From CAIWHR01 sp963846855 (lineage in GTDB: Bacteria; Pseudomonadota; Gammaproteobacteria; Burkholderiales; Casimicrobiaceae), in NCBI GenBank assembly GCA_963846855.1, contig CAWJXK010000004.1:558001-622000 (forward strand): DNA of 64,000 bases, given 5' to 3'. The position numbers and the translations under genes were made by a program. The first letter of the stretch is position 1. Every line of letters begins with the position of its first letter. The notes beneath the pieces were generated by a model that saw only the letters and a list, made by a program, of their open reading frames with translations, was not told the DNA's origin and ran no database searches. This document shows positions 62,631 through 64,000 of the stretch, in pieces.

Positions 62631-63053
62631 TCACAGGCGTTCCGTGACGAGCACGCGGCCTTTGGCGCCCAGCGCCGTGCGGCCGTCCTGACCCTTGATG
62701 CGCCCGCGCAGGTCGACGACGTCGCCGCCCAGCTTGTCGTTCGCCGCGACCCTGATGACGAGCCACTCGAGCGTCACCGTCTCGTCGGCGTAGACGGGCC
62801 GGCGAAAGCGCACCCAGAACTCGAGCCCGACCATCGCGCCGGATTGCGAGAAATGCGAGGCGGTCAGCCCGAGCAGCAGCGCGGTGGTGTGCGTGCCGCT
62901 CGCGATCGTGCGGCCGTAGCGCGTCGCCGCCGCGAACGTCTCGTCATGGTGCACCGGGTTGGTGTCGCCGACCGCGCCCGCGTAGTGCGCGACCATGTCC
63001 GGCGTCAGCGTCACCTCCGTGGAGAATCGATCGCCCGGTTGCGGTCGTTGCAT
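62631..63053 (-). CDS. MaoC-like acyl dehydratase
   Basis: A 140-residue hot-dog-fold enzyme of the MaoC/(R)-specific hydratase family. The catalytic motif is GAVGDTNPVHHDETFAAA, with TRYGRTIASGTHTTALLLGL further on. ATG 63053 (MQRPQPGDRFSTEVTLTPDM) is chosen as the typical start. It may hydrate a short-chain enoyl-CoA or act in fatty-acid or polyketide metabolism. It precedes the small membrane-protein gene with a possible overlap, so they may be co-expressed. Confidence 0.85.
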   Translation of the reverse strand: MQRPQPGDRFSTEVTLTPDMVAHYAGAVGDTNPVHHDETFAAATRYGRTIASGTHTTALLLGLTASHFSQSGAMVGLEFWVRFRRPVYADETVTLEWLVIRVAANDKLGGDVVDLRGRIKGQDGRTALGAKGRVLVTERL

Positions 63054-63076
63054 CGCGCACCCCGCTTCGCAAGGGG

Positions 63077-63262
63077 TCATCGCCGCCGCACGAGCGCGGG
63101 CATCGCGGCGAAGACGCCCAGAAGCACATGATAAACCGATCCGGAGACGGGGTCGCGCCCCGCGAGATGCTGCGCGACTGACCGGCCGCGCAGCCAGCGT
63201 GAGCGCGACGCTGCCAAACGCCAGGCGTCGCCGTGAAAACTGACGGCGTAGCGGCCGAGCAT
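63077..63262 (-). CDS. Possible small protein (61 aa), weak support
   Basis: A 61-residue frame starting MLGRYAVSFHGDAWRLAASR with a hydrophobic, Arg-ending C-terminus (YHVLLGVFAAMPALVRRR). It sits 23 bases upstream of the MaoC gene on the same strand and shares its codon bias, which is the only evidence. Not recognised as a family. It could be spurious. Confidence 0.35.
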   Translation of the reverse strand: MLGRYAVSFHGDAWRLAASRSRWLRGRSVAQHLAGRDPVSGSVYHVLLGVFAAMPALVRRR

Positions 63263-63366
63263 CCGGCGCGCCGCGGCGAGGTGACCACGAGCATGATCGG
63301 GGCTTCGACGCGCTCGGAGAGGCGCGCCGAAGCGCGCTTCGACCCGCGGCGCGGCTCCGCTCTAAT

Positions 63367-64000
63367 TCAGCGATCGTCGCCGGCGTGGGGCCCCCGAAGC
63401 TCGACCGGTTCGCCGTGGCGCCGGCGCACCCGGATATTAAGCATCTCGACGGCGATGGAGAACGCCATCGCGAAATAGACGTAGCCCTTCGGAATGTGGT
63501 GCTCGAAGCCGTCGGCGATCAGCACGACGCCGACGACAAAGAGAAATGCGAGCGCCAGCATCTTCACCGTGGGATGCGCGGAGACGAAGCGCCCGAGCCT
63601 CCCGGCGAAGGCCATCATCAGCAGCACCGAGACGACGACCGCTGCGGCCATCACCTCGATGCGGTCGACCATGCCGACGGCGGTGATGATCGAGTCGAGC
63701 GAGAACACGATGTCGACGACGACCACCTGCGCGATCACGGCCATGAACGCGGTGCGCATCCTCGCGCCGGCCTCGTCCTTCCGGCCCTCGAGCAGCTGAT
63801 GGATCTCGCTGGTGCTCTTCCACAGCAGGAAGAGGCCGCCGCCGATGAGGACGAGGTCGCGCCCGGAAAGCTCCTGGCCCAGCAGCGTGAACAGCGGCTG
63901 GGTGAAGCCGATGAGTCTCGAGAGCAGGAAGAGGAGCGCGATGCGCATGAACATCGCGAGGAAGAGCCCGATCCGCCTCGCCGTCTCCCGCCGCTCGCGC
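63367..64000 (-). CDS. TerC family membrane protein (5' end outside window)
   Basis: The C-terminal 210 or so residues of a TerC-like protein; the frame is open to the window end. Hydrophobic segments IALLFLLSRLIGFTQPLFTL, VLIGGGLFLLWKS, MAVIAQVVVVDIVFSLDSII and VEVMAAAVVV-like helices are seen, with the conserved acidic FSLDSIITAVGM, a hallmark of TerC metal-ion (manganese/calcium) exporters. Here the protein ends with a hydrophilic tail (RGPHAGDDR). It is an inner-membrane transporter with a likely role in metal homeostasis of exported proteins; the ion is not determined. Confidence 0.88.
   Translation of the reverse strand, partial: RERRETARRIGLFLAMFMRIALLFLLSRLIGFTQPLFTLLGQELSGRDLVLIGGGLFLLWKSTSEIHQLLEGRKDEAGARMRTAFMAVIAQVVVVDIVFSLDSIITAVGMVDRIEVMAAAVVVSVLLMMAFAGRLGRFVSAHPTVKMLALAFLFVVGVVLIADGFEHHIPKGYVYFAMAFSIAVEMLNIRVRRRHGEPVELRGPHAGDDR

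Overview
The window is a high-GC chromosomal stretch from a Betaproteobacterium, probably Burkholderiales-like. This rests on the order of housekeeping genes (atpDC followed by glmU and glmS; gshB followed by an EIIA/HPr/EI set; mreBCD-mrdA-rodA beside gatCAB; metX joined to metW), the codon bias, and a GC-rich intergenic repeat of a kind I associate with that order. There is no prophage, CRISPR array, rRNA or tRNA gene that I can see. Most of the DNA is core metabolism and envelope biogenesis, with some accessory genes and two short transposon-like elements.

Layout. 1-11 kb: ATP synthase beta (5' truncated by the window) and epsilon, a MaoC-phosphotransacetylase fusion, an M20 amidohydrolase, glpD, a HAD phosphatase, then glmU and glmS, which supply UDP-GlcNAc. 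11-16 kb: a TPR-methyltransferase fusion split by one indel, a beta-hydroxyacid dehydrogenase, and a SulP anion transporter with STAS and cyclic-nucleotide-binding tails. 16-26 kb: a badly frameshifted exported protein, then two divergent class III nucleotidyl cyclase/AAA-ATPase/TPR proteins. 26-30 kb: gshB and a minimal phosphotransferase set (EIIA-Man, HPr, EI) with no sugar permease. 29.8-32.7 kb: a TlpA thioredoxin, DUF4266 lipoprotein, DUF3570 outer-membrane protein and ApbE flavin transferase cluster, the least understood conserved system here. 32.7-34 kb: a cytochrome c protein with W/P/G-rich repeats. 34.1-38.6 kb: a SAM-II riboswitch and terminator ahead of a single ORF fusing MetX and MetW, then an AmpG-type transporter, a methyltransferase and a DUF3052 protein. 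38.7-44.9 kb: YheS-type ABC-F, exonuclease III, pyrE, a DUF4124 protein and ettA. 44.9-48.9 kb: an XRE-type regulator and gatB (both frameshifted), gatA and gatC. 49-55 kb: mreB, mreC, mreD, PBP2 and RodA, the elongasome. 55-64 kb: a KAS III enzyme, a small Cys-rich protein, SnoaL, HNH and GNAT proteins, a peptide-binding lipoprotein-like SBP, a TonB-like proline-rich protein, a MaoC hydratase and a TerC protein cut by the window end.

Genes that seem to act together: GlmS/GlmU with MreBCD/PBP2/RodA and AmpG (wall precursor synthesis, elongation and recycling); EI-HPr-EIIA as a regulatory phosphorelay; GatCAB for tRNA amidation; the cyclases possibly with the SulP-cNMP protein; and the riboswitch with metXW for methionine.

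Two cautions. Reading-frame breaks are concentrated in a few patches (16.9-19.8 kb, 44.9-46.4 kb, and single sites near 12.06, 21.21, 33.19, 33.49 and 43.68 kb). Several lie in G/C homopolymers and hit essential genes such as gatB, so I read most of them as sequencing or assembly indels, not true pseudogenes. Two 270-320 bp inverted-repeat elements have 4-bp YTAR target duplications that coincide with stop codons (mreC and a small membrane protein gene); these look like real non-autonomous transposable elements.
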